Below, piece after piece: positions 47,581 through 58,512 of a DNA stretch of 64,000 nt. The stretch is from Mikania micrantha (lineage: Eukaryota > Streptophyta > Magnoliopsida > Asterales > Asteraceae), in assembly GCA_009363875.1 (NCBI GenBank), contig CM018690.1:32927445-32991444 (forward strand), read 5' to 3'. The position numbers were made by a program, and so were the translations under genes. The notes under the pieces are model-generated. The model saw only the letters and a list, made by a program, of their open reading frames with translations. It ran no database searches and had not been told where the DNA came from. The number at the start of each line of letters is the position of its first letter. Within the stretch, counting starts at the first letter, position 1.

Positions 47581-48049
47581 TTACAAAGCTATTTTCAAAT
47601 ACTAAACTATATGAACTCACCAACCGTGTGTTGACTTGATCTTTTTGCATGACTTCTCAGATGACGAACATGTCAATTAAGAAGTTATTGCTTTTGGACT
47701 AGGACTTCAAATAGAGGACCAAGTATTTTTGGACCTGCATACTTTTGGAACATCATTATACAATATATTTTGTTTATCTTGTGCAGATACAAGATAGAAA
47801 ATTTATGATGTGATGGTAGATTTACAATGTTCAATTATAAACGATACTGATGTAATTTAACTTTATAATTCTATTCTATTTAGCATTTCTCGTTTATATC
47901 ATGTGCAATGTAAACAATCTGATCATTTCGATTATCACTCACGATATCGCGCCCCGGGAACCTTCGCCCAACGGGAAAGTCGATCCGTCCCGCCGGCTCG
48001 GGGTGTGACAGCTATCTGCGCCAAACGCAAGGGCATACCCAAATTTCGC

Positions 48050-48058
48050 CTATAAATA
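48050..48058 (+). promoter_or_regulatory. TATA box of solo LTR A
   Basis: CTATAAATA within CGCCTATAAATAGCAG. In the uninterrupted LTR it would lie about 730 bp from the left end. Confidence 0.55.
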
Positions 48059-48938
48059 GCAGATCACCAGATTTCGAATTCTGTCGCGAATTTTTACCTT
48101 CCAACTCTCAAATCCTGACCATACACCTCCAAATACCCACATTTAACCCCTCCAACAATCTAGTGTTCAACGCGAGGTACTACCAAACTTCTATGAGGTA
48201 AAAAACTCGTTTCATATAATTTCAATTCATGATAATGCTCGTTTTAGATTTTATTATTATATATAATAAGACTATGATTAATTGTTTGGTTTAAATCAAA
48301 AACACGTCGAGGTTCTGTCCGACTAATTTTTGGGAAACAAACAATTATAAGCAGAAATTATGCCCAATTGTTTTCAGGAAACTTAAGAAATATAAGTCGA
48401 GGTTCCGTCCGACTTAAAACCTGAAAAACCTCACTTTTATAAATAGAAATTCTGTCCAAAACAAGTATATGAAACCTTAATTTTATAAGTCGTTATAATG
48501 TTCGATTATCATGGAACCATATCATAGATCATAATGGTTTTAACCATTTGATTATAACAATGGTTGTGATTGTCTTGACCATTCTTTGGAATGATCAATG
48601 ACAAGGATTAACTATTTCTAAACCTGGATCCATTGAGAAACTGTTTTGGTAATATAATCAACAACCTTACTAATTTGATTAATCTAGGAATGTCCTGATT
48701 AATCTAACGAGTCTCAGTTATCACACGTAGTGCTATATTAAGTTAAGGAAATTGATTAAACGTTTGAGATAAGATTGAAGACTTGAGTTGTAAGATCCTT
48801 GACATTGAACGTCAAGGAAAGTTCTGGGAGTCTATTTTAAGCTTAAGTAACCCATAGAACTCTAATGATATACAGGTTTAGAGTTCAAAAAGCAGTGACA
48901 CGAACGTTGTGCATTTTCATTGATTAGAATCAACTTAG

Positions 48939-49855
48939 GTGAGTTCACGACCCCTTTTCTGTATTTTGGTATTTGAAACTCGGGGAATGAGAAAACATAA
49001 ATACTCGTTTGAAACATTCTGATTTTTGTGAAACTCTATATGGCTTTAATATGTTTTGAGAAACATGAAACCTGATTGGATCAGGTGAAACCTTGAGACG
49101 CTTTTGTTACATTTGTGAAACATGAAACCTGATTGGATCAGGTGGAACTCTGAAACGCTTTCTATACATTTTGTGAAACATGAAACCTGATTGGATCAGG
49201 TGGAACTCTGAAACGCTTTCGATACATTTTGTGAAACATGAAACCTGATTTTTATTATGTGAAACGCTGAAACACTTTTGAAACACTCTGTGAAACATAA
49301 AAACAAAAACGTTGTAAAACATTTGGTTGAAACACGTGACAGTGGAGAAAAACATATGACCGAACTTGTCATTATTTCACGGGTTACACATTAGTCACTA
49401 AGTCCCCTATTCTGTAACCGTTAACCGTGGGGGGGCGTGATTATTGAGAATATATTCTATTTGTGATTGACAATCCACGCCCTGTGGTTCGTATCTAAAA
49501 CCACGACTAGATGTTGAGCGGACGCTCCATAAGGCTAAAACACACAATGTCTTGCGACAAGGACATTGGGAAGGGGAAAACACTGGACTCTTCAGCTCGG
49601 TTACGGGAACCCAGGAGTTATAATTGGACAGTTGGTCAGGGAACTAAACACGACATTGTAGGAAGGAACAATGTTCGCACTGGATACCAATGTTTTACAC
49701 CCAGTTTGAGACATAAATATTATTTAACTCTTTTTATGCAAACATTTGATTCATTTTGGATACATTACATACATTTTTGACAAATAAACTTGTGAACTCA
49801 CCAACGATATGCTGATTGTTTAAAATCATGTTTTCTCATATGCATAATGATACAG
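48939..49855 (+). other. Candidate intron inside solo LTR A
   Basis: Donor TTAG|GTGAGTT at 48939. The acceptor equivalent TTTTCTCA is mutated (T for G) at 49839; the next AG (GATACAG, 49855) could serve. It supports the four-family pattern but with a decayed acceptor. Confidence 0.3.
49056..49260 (+). repeat. 59-bp minisatellite in solo LTR A
   Basis: About 3.5 copies of GAAACATGAAACCTGAT, then TGGATCAGGTGGAACTC, then TGAAACGCTTTC. Each unit carries the small palindrome ACCTGAT-TGG-ATCAGGT. Confidence 0.85.
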
Positions 49856-50129
49856 GGGTGGAGCTGGGAGCTCAATCTTTGGAGGCATATAGTAGAGTCT
49901 ATGAGAGATAGACTCAACAGTGTGATACATAGCATAGTATATATATGTATGTAATAGCATAGTATATATGTGTGAAACTTAGTTAAAACTGTTATTACAT
50001 TAGGCTTGTGGCTAATGTAATTGTAACATTGCTCTGTAATATAGAAACATATGTGTCTTTTGTTGTAAATCATGACTGTGAAACCTTGAAAGTCACACCG
50101 TACGCTTTTGTAACGACAAAGGTGTGACA

Positions 50130-50491
50130 CAATAGTAATGATGGTGAAATCTAAAAATGGGTGACGGTTATAAAAGTGAAAATTGAAAACATTTATTGTA
50201 GCAGCAAAATCACCGAAAGCATTACAATTGTAATGATCATAAACTTAACAACAAGTGTCGGATCAAAATAACCATACGGAGATTCAATGCAATTAATATA
50301 TAATCAACTATGTCATATGAAAAGAAGATACGCAATTGAGCAGAAAAAATAAATACATAGTTTACAAAGACTTATCAGCCTAATGCACGCTCTGAGTTGC
50401 GTTTGGGTATACACCACCACTCACCAAAATGAATTGAATATGCTAGGGTTGAGTGTCTCCCCCAAAATATCATTCATTGAGTGTCAGAATA
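50130..50491. other. Unassigned DNA between solo LTR A and the Tekay element
   Basis: About 360 bp with no supportable gene or repeat structure. Its last five bases GAATA (50487-50491) would be the left target duplication of the Tekay element. Confidence 0.5.
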
Positions 50492-50854
50492 TGTCACACC
50501 CCGGGCCGGCGGGAACGGATCGGGTTTTCCCGTCGGGCGGAAGGTTCCCGGGGCGCGATATCTTTGAGTGATAATCAAATGATCAGATTGTTACATAGCA
50601 CATGATAATCAAAATGAGAAATGCTAATACATCTATGATATAGAATTACAAGATTAAATTACATTGTATCGTTCATAATTTAATCAAGTAAATCTACCAA
50701 AAGAATCAATGTAACTATATCTTGTATATGTACAAGATATACAAAAGATGATTCAATGTTTAGGCACCAAAAGCATGCAACACAAAATAAGCTAGGTCTT
50801 CTAAAAGTCCTCTAGCTTAAACCTTGCATGTATGTCTCTACACCTGTTCGTCAC

Positions 50855-52184
50855 CTGAGAAAACATGTATTTAAACAAAGTCAACACTAGGTTGGTGAGT
50901 TCATAAGTAAGTTAGTTGAAAACTCTGATTCAATCACATGCATTGTCCCAATGTTTTGTTATGTTGCTTGTATGTGTAATGTTCATATGTTCACTTGATG
51001 GCTCCTCAATAGTTATACTTACAAACACTATGTTATCCTAGTAGTGATGCTTATATATAGGGCATATGTAAGGGAACAAGCCCTAGCCAACATCCCACCA
51101 CATCACGACTAGAACTCCACACTACTTGTAATACAACTATTGATCCCCATTCCCATGTCACCTGATTGTCCCATTGTTAATCACCTGTGTTTCCATGAAT
51201 AGAATAATATAATGATAGCGTTGTAGTTATCAAACCGAAGTATTGACAACCATTTGTATAGTAAGGATGTTAGATTTAGTAAATCTGTTCCTTGTATTAT
51301 TCTATTGTCTGTGTGTTAACTGTTATGTTACACTTTTAATTAATTAAAAGTGTTAGTTAACTGTTGTCATGTATTGTCCAATGCAGTGTATAGAGCCCAA
51401 ATGGAACCCATTGTAATCCTCACATAATCAGATTCCAATGCCTTCCATTCACCTCTATCCCACCGTGTGATCCCAAGGCCTTTACGGGGATTGTCTCATG
51501 TAATTAACAAAGTCGAATAAGAACTAGTCTTATTACATTATGTTAATTATGTGTGATTGGCAGTGATAGGCATGAAGTTACGTTATCATGGTCGCCGTTC
51601 ACAGTAATCCATATGGTCACCATGTAATCCTTAAGCCGTAGTAAGAACAAGTCTTAGTACCCTTAAGTGACGCAGGCGGTGGATAATCAATGCGATCATA
51701 CTACCCAGTAGTATGTTTTTAGGGTGTTGATCAAATGTTATAAGCAATTGACTTATCACACTTGATCACTTATAATGTGGAATGATATTCAGAAGATATT
51801 TTATCTTCTGATCATTCATGTGCTGTGATGTGTCATCATGTTTCACTGTAATAGTTCTCATTGTTCGTTTGTGTATGAATTTGTCTCAATGTTCATTCCT
51901 GTAGGAATAACCAAGTGTTATAAGATAATTCTTACAACCGTGTTATTCCCATATATTGATGATTATGAAAGTACATTATCATAATCTCCTGAGTTTCCCT
52001 GTTATCTCATGATCATACAAGCATGCATACAATGATAAGCGATAATAAACAATTTAATATTATCAAAATCAAAGTATAAATAACATGTTAAGCAAAACTT
52101 TTAAATAAATAAAAGTAAACATGTTTCTCAGCCCCGAGAGTTAAAATCAGTAAAGATTAAAGTAAAAGGGGCATATGAACTCAC
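50855..52184 (-). other. Candidate LTR intron, left palindrome arm
   Basis: Mirror image of 56654-57983: donor AAG|GTGAGTT at 52184 and acceptor TTTTCTCAG at 50855 on the minus strand. Confidence 0.4.
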
Positions 52185-52599
52185 CTTGTTGTTGTAGGGT
52201 TGACTTAGCTTAAAAAGAAAGAATGCACGCGCTCTTTAATTGTCCTTGTAGTTGTGTTCACTTTCCTGTATTGATTTCATGACGTATTTAACTTATAAGT
52301 ATAAATTGTAGGTTTTGTGCGCGTGTACGTGTTAGTCTTAAAATTGATTAATCATTCGCGTGTCTCGGTCATTGTTCGGCATTCGGCCCATCTTAGTTGT
52401 TCAAGGCTTGACAACCTTTATCCCACTAAGTTTAAATTACTTACTTTGTTATGGATTTTACACTTTATTTGTTTACTTTCATGACAAAAATTTCTAAGTA
52501 ACAACTTAGATCCTTAAATTAAAGTTGCAATCCTGTGATATCTTGAAATCTATCTTTAATAGTCCGGTTCTTGTATTCGTTAAAACTAAGCCTTGTGGG

Positions 52600-53620
52600 C
52601 TTACTATTGGACCATGAGTTATGTGTATGGGTCAAAATGATGGGCCGGTTGCTTACTTGACTCGTTGAAGGTTGTGGGCCAAAATTTAAGGGCTATTGGG
52701 CCGGTTTGGTTAATGTTGGGCCTCATGATTGATCAAATCACATGGGTTGAATGAGGTATGTGTGGGCTAAATAATCTGGGCCCAAAATGGCATTGGGCCT
52801 AACAAGACTACCTTTGGATCATGTTTACAACGTGTAGTCTATAAGAAATCTGGAAAACTATCTAGGCCTACCTACTGATCATTGGCCAATGGTTTTTAAG
52901 ATTGGGCTTCGGTTGTCTAGACCAAGGAACCGGCTGTTGGGCCAAGTAATGGGTCAAACACTGTTGCTGGGCTGAAGAAATGGGCTGCTAAGCCGGTTGT
53001 AATAGAGTAGGCCGCACAAGGCAATTAGGCCAAACAAGTGAAGTTGAGCTGGTCAAATACTATGGGCCGACTAAAGGTGGTGTGGGCCAAAGGTTCATGG
53101 ACTAATTGAGCTAGAGTTGGCTAAATTGGTGGGCCGAACGAATAATTCCATGGATCAATGAAATCGGAGTTGGGCCAGAACACAAGAAATAGGCCTCATG
53201 TTGTAAACTTGGCTAGGGAGTTCGTCTGCTACAAAAAAAAATGAACACAGCTTCCATGCAGCGCACCTTGTTCGTGATTTGGCAGAAGGTTCGTCGTCCA
53301 CTGTTGGTTCGTGAGCACCACAGGTTCGCAGAGGTCAAGTGAAGGTTCGTCAAGCAAAGGGGGTTCGTCACTCTCGAAGGTTCGATGCCTGAAAAGCTTC
53401 GGTTGTTGTTGGCGGGGTTCGTGACTCAAGTTGAGGTTCGGTGCATGGATGAGAAGGCTCGGTGGTCGTCATGGCGAACCTAGGGTTCGGTGACTGCTGA
53501 GGAGGGTTCGTGGGACATGAAACTGGTTCGGCAAGGGGGTTCGCCGGGGTTGGGTTCAGTTCGTGACCAGGTGAGGGTTCGCCTAGGTTGATGAATGGTT
53601 CGGCCACTGTAATACCGCGA
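52600..53620 (-). repeat. TGGGCY and GGTTCG motif clusters, left palindrome arm
   Basis: About 15 TGGGCC/TGGGCT in 52600-53220, then about 14 GGTTCG in 53270-53620, with unrelated spacers. The mirror copy is at 55215-56240. Confidence 0.8.
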
Positions 53621-54028
53621 ACCCTGTGGGTCCTCCTTCAACACTCAGCTCCAACCCTCGTGCTAACCTTTCCCATGGTGACGTTTAGCCCAGCTCAGTC
53701 GGTCGTACTGTAAGAGCGAGTGTGGGTTGACCGGTTGTGCAGGTGGGTCGAACAAAGCACCAAAAAAAACATGTAAAAACCCTATTTTTCAGCACTTTAT
53801 CACGTGATTACCTTCGATTTGGCTGGAGAAATTACAAGATCCGTTGTACTTTTGTGTAGGGGACTTCAAGGGCTACGCGTGGGTTCGAAAATCACTCAAA
53901 TCGGTCCACAAACGAGGAAGATATCAAGGATTGAAGGTGTGAAAATGGTGGTTGTGTTCTTGACCGGAAATGTAGAGAGAGAAGGAGATGTGTGAGTGAA
54001 AAATGAGAAAAAAACATAATTATTTGGT

Positions 54029-54043
54029 CTTTTATATCACGTG
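54029..54043 (-). promoter_or_regulatory. G-box/TATA promoter of the left palindrome arm
   Basis: On the minus strand CACGTG directly abuts ATATAAAAG, mirroring 54795-54809. It would drive transcription leftwards, out of the element towards solo LTR A. Confidence 0.6.
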
Positions 54044-54794
54044 TGGTGTCCGGGTCCGTTTCGGTTGCTCGGTTCGCATTTTTGTCGCGTATCCGGAAAA
54101 TTACGCGTAATTTAAAATAAATAATTAAAAATGTTAATTTAATTAATTTGATGAGTTTCAAAATTGTAAAAATGCTAATTTATTTTATTTAATTAATTTA
54201 AAATTCGTTTCGTGTCGTAATTCGTTTTCGTTCCGTCGAATCGCGTCACCATCGCGCGTATTCGTTCGAATCGTCATTCGAACGAACACGAAGATGGTTT
54301 TGCTTTCCGACTTTTGTTTTCTACTTTCCAGTCTTCATTTCAGAACGTTAAACTCACAGATATGTTTGTGTGAATCGTCACCCACGCAAACACACTGTCA
54401 GTTCGTTATTCTGAAACGACACTGCAGAATAACGAACTGACAGTGTGTTTGCGTGGGTGACGATTCACACAAACATATCTGTGAGTTTAACGTTCTGAAA
54501 TGATGACTGGAAAGTAGAAAACAAAAGTCGGAAAGCAAAACCATCTTCGTGTTCGTTCGAATGACGATTCGAACGAATACGCGCGATGGTGACGCGATTC
54601 GACGGAACGAAAACGAATTACGACACGAAACGAATTTTAAATTAATTAAATAAAATAAATTAGCATTTTTACAATTTTGAAACTCATCAAATTAATTAAA
54701 TTAACATTTTTAATTATTTATTTTAAATTACGCGTAATTTTCCGGATACGCGACAAAAATGCGAACCGAGTAACCGAAACGGACCCGGACACCA

Positions 54795-54809
54795 CACGTG
54801 ATATAAAAG
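54795..54809 (+). promoter_or_regulatory. G-box/TATA promoter of the Tekay 5' LTR
   Basis: CACGTG (54795-54800) directly followed by the TATA box ATATAAAAG (54801-54809); the same pair is in the 3' LTR at 63979-63993. A CT-rich leader (TCTCCTTCTCTCTCT) follows, fitting a start near 54840. G-boxes bind bZIP/bHLH factors; use here is inferred. Confidence 0.65.
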
Positions 54810-55214
54810 ACCAAATAATTATGTTTTTTTCTCATTTTTCACTCACACATCTCCTTCTCTCTCTACATTTCCGGTCAAGAACACAACCACCATTTACACA
54901 CCTTCAATCCTTGATATCTTCCTCGTTTGTGGACCGATTTGAGTGATTTTCGAACCCACGCGTAGCCCTTGAAGTCCCCTACACAAAAGTACAACGGATC
55001 TTGTAATTTCTCCAGCCAAATCGAAGGTAATCACGTGATAAAGTGCTGAAAAATAGGGTTTTTACATGTTTTTTTTGGTGCTTTGTTCGACCCACCTGCA
55101 CAACCGGTCAACCCACACTCGCTCTTACAGTACGACCGACTGAGCTGGGCTAAACGTCACCATGGGAAAGGTTAGCACGAGGGTTGGAGCTGAGTGTTGA
55201 AGGAGGACCCATAG

Positions 55215-56240
55215 GGTTCGCGGTATTACAGTGGCCGAACCATTCATCAACCTAGGCGAACCCTCACCTGGTCACGAACTGAACCCAACCCCGGCGAACC
55301 CCCTTGCCGAACCAGTTTCATGTCCCACGAACCCTCCTCAGCAGTCACCGAACCCTAGGTTCGCCATGACGACCACCGAGCCTTCTCATCCATGCACCGA
55401 ACCTCAACTTGAGTCACGAACCCCGCCAACAACAACCGAAGCTTTTCAGGCATCGAACCTTCGAGAGTGACGAACCCCCTTTGCTTGACGAACCTTCACT
55501 TGACCTCTGCGAACCTGTGGTGCTCACGAACCAACAGTGGACGACGAACCTTCTGCCAAATCACGAACAAGGTTCGCTGCATGGAAGCTGTGTTCATTTT
55601 TTTTTGTAGCAGACGAACTCCCTAGCCAAGTTTACAACATGAGGCCTATTTCTTGTGTTCTGGCCCAACTCCGATTTCATTGATCCATGGAATTATTCGT
55701 TCGGCCCACCAATTTAGCCAACTCTAGCTCAATTAGTCCATGAACCTTTGGCCCACACCACCTTTAGTCGGCCCATAGTATTTGACCAGCTCAACTTCAC
55801 TTGTTTGGCCTAATTGCCTTGTGCGGCCTACTCTATTACAACCGGCTTAGCAGCCCATTTCTTCAGCCCAGCAACAGTGTTTGACCCATTACTTGGCCCA
55901 ACAGCCGGTTCCTTGGTCTAGACAACCGAAGCCCAATCTTAAAAACCATTAGCCAATGATCAGTAGGTAGGCCTAGATAGTTTTCCAGATTTCTTATAGA
56001 CTACACGTTGTAAACATGATCCAAAGGTAGTCTTGTTAGGCCCAATGCCATTTTGGGCCCAGATTATTTAGCCCACACATACCTCATTCAACCCATGTGA
56101 TTTGATCGATCATGAGGCCCAACATTAACCAAACCGGCCCAATAGCCCTTAAATTTTGGCCCACAACCTTCAACGAGTCAAGTAAGCAACCGGCCCATCA
56201 TTTTGACCCATACACATAACTCATGGTCCAATAGTAAGCC
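55215..56240 (+). repeat. CGAACC and RGCCCA motif clusters, Tekay 5' LTR
   Basis: The sense-strand order is the CGAACC cluster (55215-55610) and then the GGCCCA/AGCCCA cluster (55620-56240). GGCCCA matches the plant site II element bound by TCP factors. Low-complexity ORFs rich in Glu-Pro arise from the CGAACC cluster and are not genes. Confidence 0.75.
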
Positions 56241-56653
56241 CACAAGGCTTAGTTTTAACGAATACAAGAACCGGACTATTAAAGATAGATTTCAAGATAT
56301 CACAGGATTGCAACTTTAATTTAAGGATCTAAGTTGTTACTTAGAAATTTTTGTCATGAAAGTAAACAAATAAAGTGTAAAATCCATAACAAAGTAAGTA
56401 ATTTAAACTTAGTGGGATAAAGGTTGTCAAGCCTTGAACAACTAAGATGGGCCGAATGCCGAACAATGACCGAGACACGCGAATGATTAATCAGTTTTAA
56501 GACTAACACGTACATGCGCACAAAACCTACAATTTATACTTATAAGTTAAATACGTCATGAAATCAATACAGGAAAGTGAACACAACTACAAGGACAATT
56601 AAAGAGCGCGTGCATTCTTTCTTTTTAAGCTAAGTCAACCCTACAACAACAAG

Positions 56654-57983
56654 GTGAGTTCATATGCCCCTTTTACTTTAATCTTTACTGATTTTAACTC
56701 TCGGGGCTGAGAAACATGTTTACTTTTATTTATTTAAAAGTTTTGCTTAACATGTTATTTATACTTTGATTTTGATAATATTAAATTGTTTATTATCGCT
56801 TATCATTGTATGCATGCTTGTATGATCATGAGATAACAGGGAAACTCAGGAGATTATGATAATGTACTTTCATAATCATCAACATATGGGAATAACACGG
56901 TTGTAAGAATTATCTTATAACACTTGGTTATTCCTACAGGAATGAACATTGAGACAAATTCATACACAAACGAACAATGAGAACTATTACAGTGAAACAT
57001 GATGACACATCACAGCACATGAATGATCAGAAGATAAAATATCTTCTGAATATCATTCCACATTATAAGTGATCAAGTGTGATAAGTCAATTGCTTATAA
57101 CATTTGATCAACACCCTAAAAACATACTACTGGGTAGTATGATCGCATTGATTATCCACCACCTGCGTCACTTAAGGGTACTAAGACTTGTTCTTACTAC
57201 GGCTTATGGATTACATGGTGACCATATGGATTACTGTGAACGGCGACCATGATAACGTAACTTCATGCCTATCACTGCCAATCACACATAATTAACATAA
57301 TGTAATAAGACTAGTTCTTATTCGACTTTGTTAATTACATGAGACAATCCCCGTAAAGGCCTTGGGATCACACGGTGGGATAGAGGTGAATGGAAGGCAT
57401 TGGAATCTGATTATGTGAGGATTACAATGGGTTCCATTTGGGCTCTATACACTGCATTGGACAATACATGACAACAGTTAACTAACACTTTTAATTAATT
57501 AAAAGTGTAACATAACAGTTAACACACAGACAATAGAATAATACAAGGAACAGATTTACTAAATCTAACATCCTTACTATACAAATGGTTGTCAATACTT
57601 CGGTTTGATAACTACAACGCTATCATTATATTATTCTATTCATGGAAACACAGGTGATTAACAATGGGACAATCAGGTGACATGGGAATAGGGATCAATA
57701 GTTGTATTACAAGTAGTGTGGAGTTCTAGTCGTGATGTGGTGGGATGTTGGCTAGGGCTTGTTCCCTTACATATGCCCTATATATAAGCATCACTACTAG
57801 GATAACATAGTGTTTGTAAGTATAACTATTGAGGAGCCATCAAGTGAACATATGAACATTACACATACAAGCAACATAACAAAACATTGGGACAATGCAT
57901 GTGATTGAATCAGAGTTTTCAACTAACTTACTTATGAACTCACCAACCTAGTGTTGACTTTGTTTAAATACATGTTTTCTCAG
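56654..57983 (+). other. Candidate intron in the Tekay 5' LTR (R/U5 region)
   Basis: The donor AAG|GTGAGTT is a near-ideal plant 5' splice site; the acceptor TACATGTTTTCTCAG| is preceded by a T-rich tract. The 1,330-bp segment would be removed from the long leader between the TATA box and gag. Equivalent sites occur in LTRs A, B and C. Confidence 0.45.
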
Positions 57984-58349
57984 GTGACGAACAGGTGTAG
58001 AGACATACATGCAAGGTTTAAGCTAGAGGACTTTTAGAAGACCTAGCTTATTTTGTGTTGCATGCTTTTGGTGCCTAAACATTGAATCATCTTTTGTATA
58101 TCTTGTACATATACAAGATATAGTTACATTGATTCTTTTGGTAGATTTACTTGATTAAATTATGAACGATACAATGTAATTTAATCTTGTAATTCTATAT
58201 CATAGATGTATTAGCATTTCTCATTTTGATTATCATGTGCTATGTAACAATCTGATCATTTGATTATCACTCAAAGATATCGCGCCCCGGGAACCTTCCG
58301 CCCGACGGGAAAACCCGATCCGTTCCCGCCGGCCCGGGGTGTGACAGAT

Positions 58350-58362
58350 TGGTATCAGAGCC
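58350..58362 (+). promoter_or_regulatory. Primer binding site of the Tekay element
   Basis: TGGTATCAGAGCC, matching the 3' end of initiator tRNA-Met, three bases after the LTR end. Confidence 0.88.
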
Positions 58363-58512
58363 ATGGTTATAGAGAAATATAGGTCATATTACTTAAACGG
58401 TTTGGCCTAGACTATAACCTAGGGACCCTCATGTAGAAATATCATGACGTAGGATTCTATTTGCATATGTCTTCTGCTTCTGATCACTGCACTAACCGAT
58501 TTCTTTTCGGTT

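Larger units (their letters stand above)
46284..47660 (+). other. Candidate intron inside solo LTR C
   Basis: Donor CAG|GTGAGTT at 46284 and acceptor GACTTCTCAG at 47660. The site pair is conserved in place with the other Gypsy LTRs here. Splicing is inferred. Confidence 0.4.
44182..48010 (+). mobile_element. Solo LTR C (Gypsy/Tekay-like), 3,829 bp
   Basis: Starts TATAACATCAGTGCC (the usual TG has become TA) and ends GGCTCGGGGTGTGACA. It is flanked by a perfect 5-bp duplication GCTAT (44177-44181 and 48011-48015). Its first ~90 bp and last ~80 bp match LTR B in reverse, so B and C are related families. It contains a TTCGGCC-type motif cluster (45230-45615), a CAAAGAACTA array, a 227-bp duplication and the conserved donor/acceptor pair. 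No coding region. Confidence 0.88.
22567..50129 (+). mobile_element. Solo LTR A (Gypsy-type, about 2.8 kb) split by two later insertions
   Basis: It begins TGTAACGCCC and ends AGGTGTGACA. Its own sequence is 22567-23249, 44166-44181 and 48016-50129. A TATA box CTATAAATAG sits at 48050. No internal coding region or PBS follows the right end, so it is a solo LTR. The flanks are CAGTA and CAATA if one extra T is allowed at the left edge, an imperfect target duplication that fits an old insertion. It contains a 27-bp tandem repeat, in which both later insertions landed, and a 59-bp minisatellite. Confidence 0.6.
50492..58346. repeat. Near-perfect palindrome, arms 3,922 bp, spacer 11 bp
   Basis: The left arm (50492-54413) is the reverse complement of the right arm (54425-58346); a base at x pairs with 108838-x. 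The spacer is AAACGACACTG. The arms have equal length, and I noticed about 11 single-base differences, mostly transitions, with no net indel. At the centre the right arm begins CAGAATAACG, and the left arm continues 11 bp further into the LTR (to CTGCAG), with CAG shared at the junction. Each arm carries its own TATA, candidate intron and motif clusters, pointing outwards. Confidence 0.93.

Noticed and set aside
53229..55609. Paired Glu/Pro-rich ORFs in mirror positions (53229-53607 and 55231-55609)
   Set aside because: They come from the CGAACC motif cluster in the LTR arms; no start context or domain. Their identity merely reflects the palindrome.
50492..58346. Palindrome as pure assembly fold-back artefact
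   Set aside because: Not fully excluded, but about 11 fixed differences between arms and a left edge exactly at an LTR terminus make it unlikely; kept as a finding with tests.
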